Part shown: positions 20,066-27,991 of the stretch, in pieces | Layout of the letters: each line of letters starts with the position of its first letter | How positions within the stretch are numbered: position 1 is the stretch's first letter | Notes under the pieces: model-generated | The model's input: only the letters and a program-made list of their open reading frames with translations | The model's database searches: none | Told to the model about the DNA's origin: nothing | Position numbers and translations under genes: made by a program | NCBI GenBank assembly: GCA_947461225.1 | Contig: CANHJV010000018.1 | Coordinates: 1-35,869, forward strand | Length of the DNA: 35,869 nt | From: Gemmatimonadota bacterium | Lineage (GTDB): Bacteria; Gemmatimonadota; Gemmatimonadetes; Gemmatimonadales; Gemmatimonadaceae | Direction of reading: 5' to 3'

Positions 20066-20680
20066 TTACTTCGGGGGGAGCTTGGCGAGCAGGCCGCGCA
20101 TGATGCCGATCTCAGCGGTCTGCGCACTTACGACATCGTTCGCGAAAGTGTTGGCATCCACTTCCTGACCGGCGCCTTTCACCTTGAAGAGATCGTCGAC
20201 CATCTTGAGGGCACCCTCGTGGTGCTTGATCATGCCGACGAGGAAGAGCCGGTCGAACATCACGCCTTTCGCCTTATCGAGCGCCGCGATTTCCTCGTCG
20301 TTCAGCATGCCATCCATTCGCATGCCATGCCATGAGGCGGTGTCCGGTGCAAACTGGCCATACCGCTCGAGCCAGTGCTGCATGATCTGAATTTCGGGCA
20401 CCTGCGACTGATCGATCTTCCGCGACAGCTTGAGCACCTGCGGATTGGCGCCGTTCTTTTCCGCCAAGCGCGACATCACAATCGCCTGCGCGTGGTGAGC
20501 GATCATCCCCTGCATGAACTCCACGTCTGCCTTGGTGTACAGCGCGCCATTCGGGATGACGATCTCGGGGCCCATGTGGTGCATGCTGTGATCCATACCC
20601 GCCTGAGCGGATGCGGACGCCGAGGCGCCAACCAGCAGGGAAAGGACCGAGAACGCGAGAATCGGACGTCGGGCCATCAT
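20066..20680 (-). CDS. DUF305 secreted metal-binding-type protein
   Basis: A 204-residue exported protein. The ATG of MMARRPILAFSV was chosen: it starts a signal peptide (ending near SASAQ) and has GGAG 10 bases upstream. The mature N-terminus, GMDHSMHHMG, is rich in Met and His. The domain holds two DUF305 helices with the motifs MIAHHAQAIVMS and MIKHHEGALKM, each with an HH pair spaced like a metal site, and IQIMQHWLERY between them. Family members are ferritin-like helical bundles often linked to copper tolerance. It is the first gene of a two-gene unit with the LVIVD protein, which suggests that the two act together outside the cytoplasm. Confidence 0.9.
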   Translation of the reverse strand: MMARRPILAFSVLSLLVGASASASAQAGMDHSMHHMGPEIVIPNGALYTKADVEFMQGMIAHHAQAIVMSRLAEKNGANPQVLKLSRKIDQSQVPEIQIMQHWLERYGQFAPDTASWHGMRMDGMLNDEEIAALDKAKGVMFDRLFLVGMIKHHEGALKMVDDLFKVKGAGQEVDANTFANDVVSAQTAEIGIMRGLLAKLPPK

Positions 20681-20881
20681 GGCGTGTCTGCTCCAGGAGA
20701 GTGCCGGCCCTGTCTGCAGGCCGACGGGCGGGAGAACCGTGTACGGAGAACCAATAGGAGGATACGACCTGCGGCGCCGCCGCACTAGGCATCACGGGCA
20801 CCCGCGCCGAACCAGTCCCCCGCAACCCGCTCCCGCGTCGGCTGGTCACGACCGGGGAACGCGTGGAGGAAGTCAGCCACA

Positions 20882-20912
20882 AGGGCTCGCGGACGATCGT
20901 GCCGCGAGCCCT
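20882..20912 (-). terminator. Terminator hairpin after the LysR-type gene
   Basis: An 11-bp stem (AGGGCTCGCGG and its perfect complement) with a 9-base loop lies 4 bases beyond the LysR stop codon. The lower strand then reads CCCTTGTGG, with only a weak T-run. The rest of the 235-base gap up to the DUF305 start shows no gene. Confidence 0.7.
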
Positions 20913-20915
20913 CGC

Positions 20916-21836
20916 TCAACCGACTGACGACTCACCACCGCCGAGCACTTCCGTGGGCCGCCGGGCAAGCAACGTGCGCAACAGCGGCGGCTGATACTGC
21001 CGCGTTACGCTGATCGCGTGAAACTCCTCGAAGAGATCCGGCACCGCACAGTATTCCTGCAGCACGCCGTCGCGGAGCTCGTCGCGCACCACCACCGCCG
21101 GCACCAGCGCCACGGCCTTGAGTTCGCGGGCCAGCAGGCGCAGCATCGCCATGTCATCCGCCTCGGCGATGATCGTCGGACGCACACCGCGCTCATCGCA
21201 GCGCACGTCGAAGGCCGTGCGAAACTCGTGATCGCGCGACGGCAGCAGCAGCGGCACGTCGGCCAACTCGTCGGGATACCGGAACGGTGCGCGGCGCGGC
21301 GGCCCGATGAGACTCACCTGCTGCCGCGCGATCCGCCGACTCCGCCAGGCATGCTCCGCATCCTCCGGCACGCGCCGATTGGAGAGCACCACGTCGAGCG
21401 TGTGCGCGCGCAACCGCGTCAGCAGCTCCGCCAACGAGCCCGACTGCAGCGAGAGCGACAGCGACGGATCCTGCAGCACGGGAGCGAGAAACGCGCGCTG
21501 GAAGTTGCGCGACAGCGTGGCCACCGAGCCCACCCGCAGCACATGCCGTTCGGCTCGACGCCCGTCGCGCAGCGTCCCCACCAGTTCGTTGCCGGCGGCG
21601 ACGATGGTGTCGGCATAATCCAGCGCAATGCGGCCGGCCTCGGTGAGCTCCAGGGTGCGCCCGCGTCGCTCGAAGAGGGCCTGACCGAGCTGCGCTTCGA
21701 GTTGCCGGATCTGGGTGGACAGGGCCGACTGCGACACGTGCAGGCGCTGCGCCGCCCGCGTGAGGTTACCCTCGCGCGCGACGGCCCAGAAGTAATGCAG
21801 GTGGTGGTAGTTGAGTCGGGCTGGGACGTCGGTCAT
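20916..21836 (-). CDS. LysR-family transcriptional regulator (NhaR-like), likely regulator of dabBA
   Basis: A 306-residue regulator of normal LysR length. The winged helix-turn-helix occupies about residues 7-66 (LNYHHLHYFWAVAREGNLT, then AAQRLHVSQSALSTQIRQLE, then LFERRGRTLELTEAG). The YHHLHYFWAVA start is characteristic of the NhaR-like branch. A periplasmic-binding-like effector domain spans about 95-290 (VLRVGSVATLS, LDVVLSNRRVP). It is transcribed away from dabB across a 93-base region, the classic LysR arrangement in which the regulator controls itself and the divergent operon. LysR genes also accompany dab loci in chemoautotrophs. The effector is unknown; a signal of carbon dioxide or bicarbonate shortage, or pH or sodium given the NhaR resemblance, is plausible. 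Confidence 0.92.
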   Translation of the reverse strand: MTDVPARLNYHHLHYFWAVAREGNLTRAAQRLHVSQSALSTQIRQLEAQLGQALFERRGRTLELTEAGRIALDYADTIVAAGNELVGTLRDGRRAERHVLRVGSVATLSRNFQRAFLAPVLQDPSLSLSLQSGSLAELLTRLRAHTLDVVLSNRRVPEDAEHAWRSRRIARQQVSLIGPPRRAPFRYPDELADVPLLLPSRDHEFRTAFDVRCDERGVRPTIIAEADDMAMLRLLARELKAVALVPAVVVRDELRDGVLQEYCAVPDLFEEFHAISVTRQYQPPLLRTLLARRPTEVLGGGESSVG

Positions 21837-21840
21837 AGTT

Positions 21841-21882
21841 CTGTAAAAGGGAACGATTGGAAGTATAATATGTATTTTACAG
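21841..21882. promoter_or_regulatory. Divergent lysR/dabB promoter and candidate operator
   Basis: Perfect 8-bp inverted-repeat arms CTGTAAAA (21841-21848) and TTTTACAG (21875-21882) flank a 26-base centre. A consensus -10 box, TATAAT (21864-21869), sits between them on the dabB strand, with the left arm at the place of a weak -35. The region is markedly AT-rich compared with its surroundings. This layout suits a LysR-type tetramer controlling both genes. Confidence 0.65.
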
Positions 21883-21929
21883 CACGACTACCATTGGTCA
21901 GCTTCATGGGGTCCTTCATCGGAGACCTC

Positions 21930-23378
21930 ATGCCCACTGCGCTCGGCACCGCCGCGCTGTTCGCCATACCGCCCCTCGCGCTCGCCGCCGCCCCGCGGCT
22001 CGACGCGCTGTCCGGCGTCATGCTCACGCTCGTCACCTTCATCGCGCTGGTGATTCATCGCTACGCGCGTCGGTACCTCGACGGGCAACCGGCGGCGGCA
22101 CACTACCGCCTCTGGTTTACGGCGACCGTCGCGGCGGCGTCGATTCTCGTTACCGCGGGCGACCTGCGAGTGCTCGCGGTGGCCTGGACGCTCTCGAGTC
22201 TCTCGGTGTTCCAGCTGCTCAGCTTCTTCGCCGACCGGCCACAATCCCAGGTGGCGGCGCACAAGAAATTCCTGCTCAGCCGCCTCGCCGACGTGGCCAT
22301 CTACGCCGCCGTGTTTCTCATCGGCCGCGCCTTCGGCACGTACGATATCGCGGGCGTGGGAGCGGCCGCCGCCGCGCTCAACGCGCTCCCCGCCAGCGTG
22401 CATGCCGCGGGCTACCTGATGGTGGCTGGCGTCGCGCTGCGTTCGGCCCAGCTGCCCTTTCACGGCTGGCTCATTCAGGTGATGGAAGCACCGACGCCCG
22501 TGTCGGCGCTGCTGCACGCGGGGGTAGTCAACATCGGTGGCTATGTGCTCATTCGGCTCGCCGCCCTTATGGGACTGCTGCCCGGCGCTATGACGGCACT
22601 GGTGGTGATCGGCGCGACCACCGCGGTGCTCGCCTCGCTCGTGATGACCACGCGCGTGAGTGTGAAAGTCGCCTTGGCCTGGTCGACGGCCGCCCAGATG
22701 GGGTTCATGCTGCTCGAGTGCGGCCTGGGGGCATGGGAGCTTGCCCTGCTGCATCTCGTCGCGCACTCGTGCTACAAGGCCCATGCCTTCCTGAGCTCCG
22801 GCGGCGTGGTGGCCGTGCACGCGCGGCGCCCCCTGGCGGTGCCCGCACCACGTGTGAGTGTGTGGCGGTGGAGCATGGGCGCCCTTGGCGGCGCGGCGAT
22901 CGTGGTGCTGGCCGTACTCATCGCGTGGCCGAACGTCACAGCAGATCCGCGCGCCTGGGCGCCCTTGGGCATTCTCGCGCTGTCGCTGGCGCCGTTCTTC
23001 GTCCGCCTGCCGCTCGCTCGGTCGTGGCGCACGAGCGCCACGCTGCTCGGTGCCGCTGTGGGCGTCACGGCGCTCTATGCGGTGTGGCATGCGGCCTTTA
23101 CCGCGCTGCTCCCCACCCCCGTGGCCTTCGTGCCGGGGATCGCGTCGGTCGCGATCGCGCTCGGCGCCTTCGCGGGCCTCTTCGTCGTGCAGGTGCTCGT
23201 GTCGGTGCGCCCCGCGGGGAACACCGCGCGCACCCTGCAGGCGTGGGCCTTCGCCGGCTTCCATCTCGATGAACTCTTCACGCGTGCCACGTTTCTGGTG
23301 TGGCCGCCGAAACACGTACGGCGAGCCACCATACGCCTGCGCGCCGTCACCACGACCTCGCACGAGAGGACCGTCTGA
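21930..23378 (+). CDS. dabB: DabB: membrane subunit of the DAB inorganic-carbon complex (complex-I-like proton-translocating protein)
   Basis: A 482-residue polytopic membrane protein of the NuoL/MrpA family. The ATG of MPTALGTA has GGAG 5 bases upstream, which favours it over in-frame ATGs at 21870 and 21906. At least 12 hydrophobic helices are visible. The family signature LPFHGWLIQVMEAPTPVSALLHAGVVN lies around residues 175-202, with conserved Glu and Lys residues of the ion path. Instead of Nuo neighbours, the gene is followed by dabA with a one-base stop/start overlap (TGATG), which identifies it as the cation-driven DabB subunit. By family knowledge it uses proton (or sodium) flow to drive one-way CO2 hydration by DabA. 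Confidence 0.93.
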   Translation: MPTALGTAALFAIPPLALAAAPRLDALSGVMLTLVTFIALVIHRYARRYLDGQPAAAHYRLWFTATVAAASILVTAGDLRVLAVAWTLSSLSVFQLLSFFADRPQSQVAAHKKFLLSRLADVAIYAAVFLIGRAFGTYDIAGVGAAAAALNALPASVHAAGYLMVAGVALRSAQLPFHGWLIQVMEAPTPVSALLHAGVVNIGGYVLIRLAALMGLLPGAMTALVVIGATTAVLASLVMTTRVSVKVALAWSTAAQMGFMLLECGLGAWELALLHLVAHSCYKAHAFLSSGGVVAVHARRPLAVPAPRVSVWRWSMGALGGAAIVVLAVLIAWPNVTADPRAWAPLGILALSLAPFFVRLPLARSWRTSATLLGAAVGVTALYAVWHAAFTALLPTPVAFVPGIASVAIALGAFAGLFVVQVLVSVRPAGNTARTLQAWAFAGFHLDELFTRATFLVWPPKHVRRATIRLRAVTTTSHERTV

Positions 23379-25873
23379 TGCCGTCCACGATGCACCGGCA
23401 CACGCCGGGCACCGCCACGCCCGAGACGCTGCACGCCATCGATGTGGCGTGCGCACGCATCGCCCCCGCCTGGCCGCTGGATCGTTTAATCGCCGTGAAT
23501 CCATGGTGGGGGTACGTGGACCATCCCATCGAGCAGGCGGCGGCCGAACTCGCGTCGCTGGGTGGTGGGCGCCTCACGATGCCGCGCGCGTGGTTCCGCG
23601 CGCGACACACAGCCGGCGTCTTGACCGACGCGCATGTGGCACGCGCGCATGCGATGCTCGGCGCCACGATGCCGCTGGCCGACGTGTACGCGGCCCTGCG
23701 TCATGACGACTCGGCGCTGCCGGCGTGTACGCTCATGCCCGATCTGGTGGACAGCACGCGCAATACAGAGCGCGGCACCGCGTGGCGCGATTTCGTCGTG
23801 GAGCACGTCAGCCACACCTGCGGCGCATGGTTCGGCGAGGGGCAAGCGTCGTGGCCCGCCGTGCGCGATGGTGGACTCTATGGCCTCTGGCACGACATGT
23901 CCCGACAGGACGCCGGCGTGCGCTTGCAGATGGGGCATCGCGGTTTTCGCGAGGCCGTAGCCGAGCTGCCGCGCAACCCGCAATTACTCATCGCGCACGC
24001 GGTCCACGAACTGGCCGTGCCGCCGGCGCTGCAACCCACGTATTTCACCGCCTTGCTGCTAACGGTCTCCGGCTGGGCCGCCGCGTGCGCATTTCAACGC
24101 TGGGAGGCGCGTCTTGCCGGCAGCGAGGACGACCAGATCGTGCACCTGCTGGCGGCGCGGCTGTCGTGGGAGTTGGTGCTCTACCGCACGAGCGGCGGTC
24201 CCACGCTCGCGACGCGCTGGTCTGAGGCCCGTGGTTCGTGGACTGGCGTTGCCGACGCACTCCGCCAGGCGCAGGCCGCCGACTGGGTGCTCCAACGCGC
24301 CATAGAGCTGGCATATCAAGAGCCGCTGGTGGCCCAGCTCGCGGGAACGCGCGAACTCGCGACGACCACGCCCTCGGTGCAGGCGGTGTTCTGCATCGAC
24401 GTGCGCTCAGAGGTGATGCGCCGCGCCCTCGAAGCCGCGGTGCCGACCGTGCAGACGCTCGGCTTCGCCGGCTTCTTCGGGATGCCGATTGCCTACGCCG
24501 CCGTCGACGGCGCCATCCGTCCACAATTGCCCGGGTTGCTGTCGCCCGCGTTCGTGGCCACCGATGCCGGTGCCGATGCCGCGGAGATGGTGGACCGACG
24601 CCGTGAGGCGGCCGCGGTCGCGCAAGCGTGGAAGTGGTTTACCGGCACGGCGGCATCGGCGTTTACGGCCGTCGAGGCCACGGGGCTGGGCGCTGCCGTG
24701 TCGCTCCTGCGTCAGACGTTCGCCCCAGCGACGGCGCCGCTGGATCCCCTGCGCGACGAACTGGCGCGGGCCGGCGGGGCGCTCTCGCCGCGTCTCACGA
24801 CAACCGTGACCGGCGGCGATGCACCGGATCTGGCCACCCGCACTCAGCTGGCGGCCAACGCCTTGCGTGGCATGAGCCTCACGAGCGGATTCGCGCGCCT
24901 GGTGGCGCTGGTGGGACACGGCGCCACCACCTGCAATAATCCGCAGGCGGCGGGGCTCGCCTGTGGGGCGTGCGGTGGACAGAGCGGCGAGGTGAACGCG
25001 CGCGTGCTCGCCGCCCTGCTGAATGACGGCGCGGTGCGCGAGGCACTGATCACACACGGCATCACCATCCCGGCCACCACGCACGTCGTGCCCGCCGTGC
25101 ACGACACCGTATCCGATGAGATCACCTGCTTCGACCTCGGCGACGTGCCGGCGTCGCATCGTGACGACCTTCAGGCGTTCCAGCGGGCGATCGTCGACGC
25201 CGGAGCCCGCGCGCGTCGTGAGCGGGCCCCGCGCCTTGGCCTTAATGTCGCCACGCTGACCGACGATCGCCTACTGCAGCTGCTGCGTCGCCGTGCCTCC
25301 GACTGGTCGGAAGTGCGACCCGAGTGGGGACTCGCGCGCAACGCGGCCTTCGTGATCGCCCCCCGTGAGCGTACCCGCGACCTCATGCTCGACGGGCGTT
25401 CGTTCCTGCACGAATACCGGTGGCAACAGGACGCCGGTGGTGCCGTGCTGGAGCTGATCCTCACCGCACCGATGGTCGTCACGAATTGGATCAACCTGCA
25501 ATACCACGCCTCCACCGTCGATCCGCTGCGCTACGGCAGCGGCGACAAGGTGCTGCACAACGTGGCCGGCGGGAACGTGGGCGTGTTCGAAGGGGCCGGT
25601 GGTGATCTTCGCATCGGACTCGCGCTCCAGTCGGTGCACGACGGCGCAGACTGGATGCATGAACCGTTACGCCTGTCCGTCTTCGTGGAGGCACCGGCCG
25701 AGGCGATCGACAGCATCATCGCGAAGCACGCGGTGGTGCGACAGCTGGTCGAACACGGGTGGCTGCACCTGTTTCGCATCGATCCCGCGGAGGGCAACGT
25801 GTACCGGCGCGGCGCGGAAGCGTGGCACGCCACGCGCTCCGATCACGGCGAGGTCTCGGCGCGCCGCGGCTGA
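23378..25873 (+). CDS. dabA: DabA: zinc-dependent, carbonic-anhydrase-like subunit of the DAB inorganic-carbon complex (DUF2309)
   Basis: An 831-residue, largely soluble protein in the family formerly called DUF2309. It starts inside the dabB stop codon, with GAGAGGA 7 bases before the ATG, so the two are translationally coupled. The four zinc-site residues of the characterised Halothiobacillus protein are visible here: Cys339 and Asp341 in FCIDVRSE, His514 in GHGATTCNN and Cys529 in LACGACGG. The 15-residue spacing between His and second Cys is the one I recall for that protein. VNPWWGYVDHPIE near residue 40 is another family signature. By known biology DabA hydrates cytoplasmic CO2 to bicarbonate at the membrane, energised through DabB. 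The 3' end lies 8 bases from the convergent epimerase gene. Confidence 0.95.
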   Translation: MPSTMHRHTPGTATPETLHAIDVACARIAPAWPLDRLIAVNPWWGYVDHPIEQAAAELASLGGGRLTMPRAWFRARHTAGVLTDAHVARAHAMLGATMPLADVYAALRHDDSALPACTLMPDLVDSTRNTERGTAWRDFVVEHVSHTCGAWFGEGQASWPAVRDGGLYGLWHDMSRQDAGVRLQMGHRGFREAVAELPRNPQLLIAHAVHELAVPPALQPTYFTALLLTVSGWAAACAFQRWEARLAGSEDDQIVHLLAARLSWELVLYRTSGGPTLATRWSEARGSWTGVADALRQAQAADWVLQRAIELAYQEPLVAQLAGTRELATTTPSVQAVFCIDVRSEVMRRALEAAVPTVQTLGFAGFFGMPIAYAAVDGAIRPQLPGLLSPAFVATDAGADAAEMVDRRREAAAVAQAWKWFTGTAASAFTAVEATGLGAAVSLLRQTFAPATAPLDPLRDELARAGGALSPRLTTTVTGGDAPDLATRTQLAANALRGMSLTSGFARLVALVGHGATTCNNPQAAGLACGACGGQSGEVNARVLAALLNDGAVREALITHGITIPATTHVVPAVHDTVSDEITCFDLGDVPASHRDDLQAFQRAIVDAGARARRERAPRLGLNVATLTDDRLLQLLRRRASDWSEVRPEWGLARNAAFVIAPRERTRDLMLDGRSFLHEYRWQQDAGGAVLELILTAPMVVTNWINLQYHASTVDPLRYGSGDKVLHNVAGGNVGVFEGAGGDLRIGLALQSVHDGADWMHEPLRLSVFVEAPAEAIDSIIAKHAVVRQLVEHGWLHLFRIDPAEGNVYRRGAEAWHATRSDHGEVSARRG

Positions 25874-25881
25874 GCGGTGCG

Positions 25882-26883
25882 CTACGCGTGGGGGACCACG
25901 ACCTCGAGGCCGCCGCTCGCGATCAGCGCGTCCTCCCACGCGTAATCCCGCGCCACGCGCGGCTGCTGCGCATGCCACGCGTAGCTGTCGCGCATCCCCG
26001 CTTCCAGCGGCGTAAGTGTGAGACCGAGCTGCTCGGTCACCCGCGCCGAGTCGGCCGTAATGGCCGGGATATCCAGATATACACCGAAGTAGTTGGGCGG
26101 CTGCATCACATCGCCGCCCATCTGCTGAATATGCGCGCGCGGCACGTGCACCACGCGGAGTTCGTGTCCCGATGCTCGCGCCAGCAGCCGCACGAACTCG
26201 AGCTGCGAAATCGGCGGCATGTTGCCCAGGTTGTACGCCTGTCCGATCGCCACGTCGTGCGTGGCGGCGAGGATGGCCGCCCGTGCCACGTCGTCCGCCG
26301 ACACCCACTGCATCGTCGCCTGCCCGTCACCGGGAATGATGATCGGCCGACCGTCGCGAAGGCGATCGAAGAAGAAGGCTTCGCGATCGAACGCGTTATG
26401 CGGTCCGTAAATAAACGCCGGACGCAACGTGCTTACTGGCAGCCCTTCGTGCTGACCAAGCGCGAAGAGCGCGCGCTCCGTATTGGCCTTCTGCGCGCCG
26501 TACACCTCCGGATGATCCTCGGCCACCAGCGCAGAATCCTCGGTATACACGCCACCCGTGGGATAAACCGCCACGCTCGACGTGAACACGTAACGCGACA
26601 GGCCCGGCGCGGTCGCGCGCGCCGCCGCCACCACCTGCTCGGGCGTGGTGCCACCCTGCCAGTCGTACACGTTGTCGTACACGACATCGAACCGTTCACC
26701 GGTCAGGGCCCCCTGCACCGCCGCCACATCGTTACGATCGCAGCGAATGGACCGCACGCGATCACCGAAGGGCGTGTCGTGACCGCGGTGCATGAGCGCC
26801 ACCTCGTCGCCACGCGCGAGCAACTGCTCCACCAGCGCGCGCCCGATAAGCTGGGTGCCGCCGATCACGAGTACACGCGCCAT
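25882..26883 (-). CDS. NAD-dependent epimerase/dehydratase family protein (extended SDR)
   Basis: A 333-residue protein. The ATG of MARVLVIGGT was chosen: GGAG lies 6 bases upstream, and the Rossmann glycine motif GGTQLIG must be at the N-terminus. Visible motifs are VIGGTQLIGRALVEQL (6-21), VYDNVYD (68-74), TSSVAVYP (101-108), and the catalytic Tyr128-xxx-Lys132 in VYGAQK. RPAFIYGPHNAF, QWVSADDVARA and NLGNMPPIS follow. This resembles nucleotide-sugar epimerases and chloroplast CSP41-like atypical SDRs; the substrate cannot be told apart by eye. It probably acts in the cytoplasm on a sugar nucleotide. It is transcribed with the phosphodiesterase-type lipoprotein gene, whose stop lies 73 bases upstream. 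Confidence 0.9.
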   Translation of the reverse strand: MARVLVIGGTQLIGRALVEQLLARGDEVALMHRGHDTPFGDRVRSIRCDRNDVAAVQGALTGERFDVVYDNVYDWQGGTTPEQVVAAARATAPGLSRYVFTSSVAVYPTGGVYTEDSALVAEDHPEVYGAQKANTERALFALGQHEGLPVSTLRPAFIYGPHNAFDREAFFFDRLRDGRPIIIPGDGQATMQWVSADDVARAAILAATHDVAIGQAYNLGNMPPISQLEFVRLLARASGHELRVVHVPRAHIQQMGGDVMQPPNYFGVYLDIPAITADSARVTEQLGLTLTPLEAGMRDSYAWHAQQPRVARDYAWEDALIASGGLEVVVPHA

Positions 26884-26956
26884 GGTTTGCTCCGAGGTCT
26901 GCAGGAAAGGCAAGAACGGGGACTGCGAGAGCGCGTAAGCTACGCCACCGGCAGGC

Positions 26957-27943
26957 TCATCGCCCGCGCCGTTGCAGGAACGACGCACCGTCCATCTCTC
27001 GGCTCACGGCCGCCGGCACCGTGATGCGCAGATGCTGCAGGATCGAGGGCGCGATATCCACGATCGCCGACGCACCGCCGGTAAAGCGCGCATCGAGCCG
27101 CGACTGATTGGTCACGATCCAGGTGGTGCGCTCCCGCACGGACTGACCGCCGTGCCCCTTCCCCGTGCGCGCGTCGCGCCCATGATCGGTTGTCACCACG
27201 ATCATCCACTCCTCGCCCAGGGCTTGGCGCTGCTTCACCGCCGCCCAGATGCGCCCCACCCGTGCATCCGCTTGCTGCACCGACGCGCGGAATGCATCGC
27301 TATCACCGTTCGCGTGGGCCACGTCGTCGGTGTGTTCGAGATACACCCACGATAGGTCGGGCCCGTTCGCCGCGATGTACGCCGCGGCCTCGGAGGCCAC
27401 GCGCTCATCGATGGCCTGGATGTATCGCGCCGCTGGATCGTGGGGAAAGGCGATGGTGTCCCGCTCGAACCCGTCGGCGGTATGATCGAGTCGGAAGTCG
27501 CCGGCTCCCGGTCGTCCTTCGCCAATGAGCACCGTGCGGTTGTCCAGCCACGTGGAGAAGAGCGCGGTCTTCCTCGACGCGTCGACCGTCTTCACGATGC
27601 GGAAGATGTTCCAGTAGGCGTAGTTGGGAGACTGGTTGTCGTTGTTCCACACGTTGTGCTTGTTCGCCCACGTGCCCGTGAGGAGGCTCATGTAGCCGGG
27701 CGCCGAGATGGTGGGCGTCTCGGTGCGGCCACCCAGCTCACCACCCACGTGGGCGCGCGCATATCCTCCGGCCTTGGCGATCTCATCGAGCATCGGCGTC
27801 GGCACCTGCTCGATCACGTCGGCGGGAATCCCATCAAGCAGGATGAAGACGGCCTTGCGCGGGGGTTCCGCGGTCGTGCCCACGGGGAGTCGGCAGGCCG
27901 ACAGCAGCGCGAGGCCGAGCAGGACGGGGAGGATGGAGCGCAT
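26957..27943 (-). CDS. Alkaline-phosphatase-superfamily lipoprotein (type I phosphodiesterase/nucleotide pyrophosphatase type)
   Basis: A 328-residue protein. The start at MRSILPVLLG gives a lipoprotein signal with the lipobox LLSAC (Cys17), so the enzyme should be anchored outside the inner membrane. AVFILLDGIPADVIEQ begins the fold and carries the first metal-binding Asp. TPTISAPGYMSLLTGTWANKHNVW matches the nucleophile region; VYLEHTDDVAHANG supplies further metal ligands, and TTDHGRDARTGKGHGG carries the late Asp-His and His ligands. The family hydrolyses phosphodiesters or phosphate esters with two zinc ions. The exact substrate is unknown. The frame is open upstream across the divergent ABC-F gene, but that extension is antisense. 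It is transcribed with the downstream epimerase gene. Confidence 0.88.
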   Translation of the reverse strand: MRSILPVLLGLALLSACRLPVGTTAEPPRKAVFILLDGIPADVIEQVPTPMLDEIAKAGGYARAHVGGELGGRTETPTISAPGYMSLLTGTWANKHNVWNNDNQSPNYAYWNIFRIVKTVDASRKTALFSTWLDNRTVLIGEGRPGAGDFRLDHTADGFERDTIAFPHDPAARYIQAIDERVASEAAAYIAANGPDLSWVYLEHTDDVAHANGDSDAFRASVQQADARVGRIWAAVKQRQALGEEWMIVVTTDHGRDARTGKGHGGQSVRERTTWIVTNQSRLDARFTGGASAIVDIAPSILQHLRITVPAAVSREMDGASFLQRRGR

Positions 27944-27947
27944 CCGG

Positions 27948-27958
27948 TGTAATTTACA
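27948..27958. promoter_or_regulatory. Short palindrome in the 48-base divergent intergenic region
   Basis: TGTAA-T-TTACA is a perfect 5-bp inverted repeat around one base, beginning 4 bases before the lipoprotein start codon on the other strand. It shares TTTACAG with the right arm of the dab operator. This may be chance or a small AT-rich promoter element. Confidence 0.3.
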
Positions 27959-27991
27959 GCGACCTCTTCCACCTGACGCCTTCCTCGCCGC

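Noticed and set aside
21018-21929. Plus-strand extension of dabB across the LysR gene
   Set aside because: The sequence is antisense to LysR and His/Arg-rich; the GGAG before 21930 marks the true start.
21930-23378. dabB as a NuoL subunit of respiratory complex I or an Mrp antiporter subunit
   Set aside because: There are no other nuo or mrp genes, and it is coupled to dabA.
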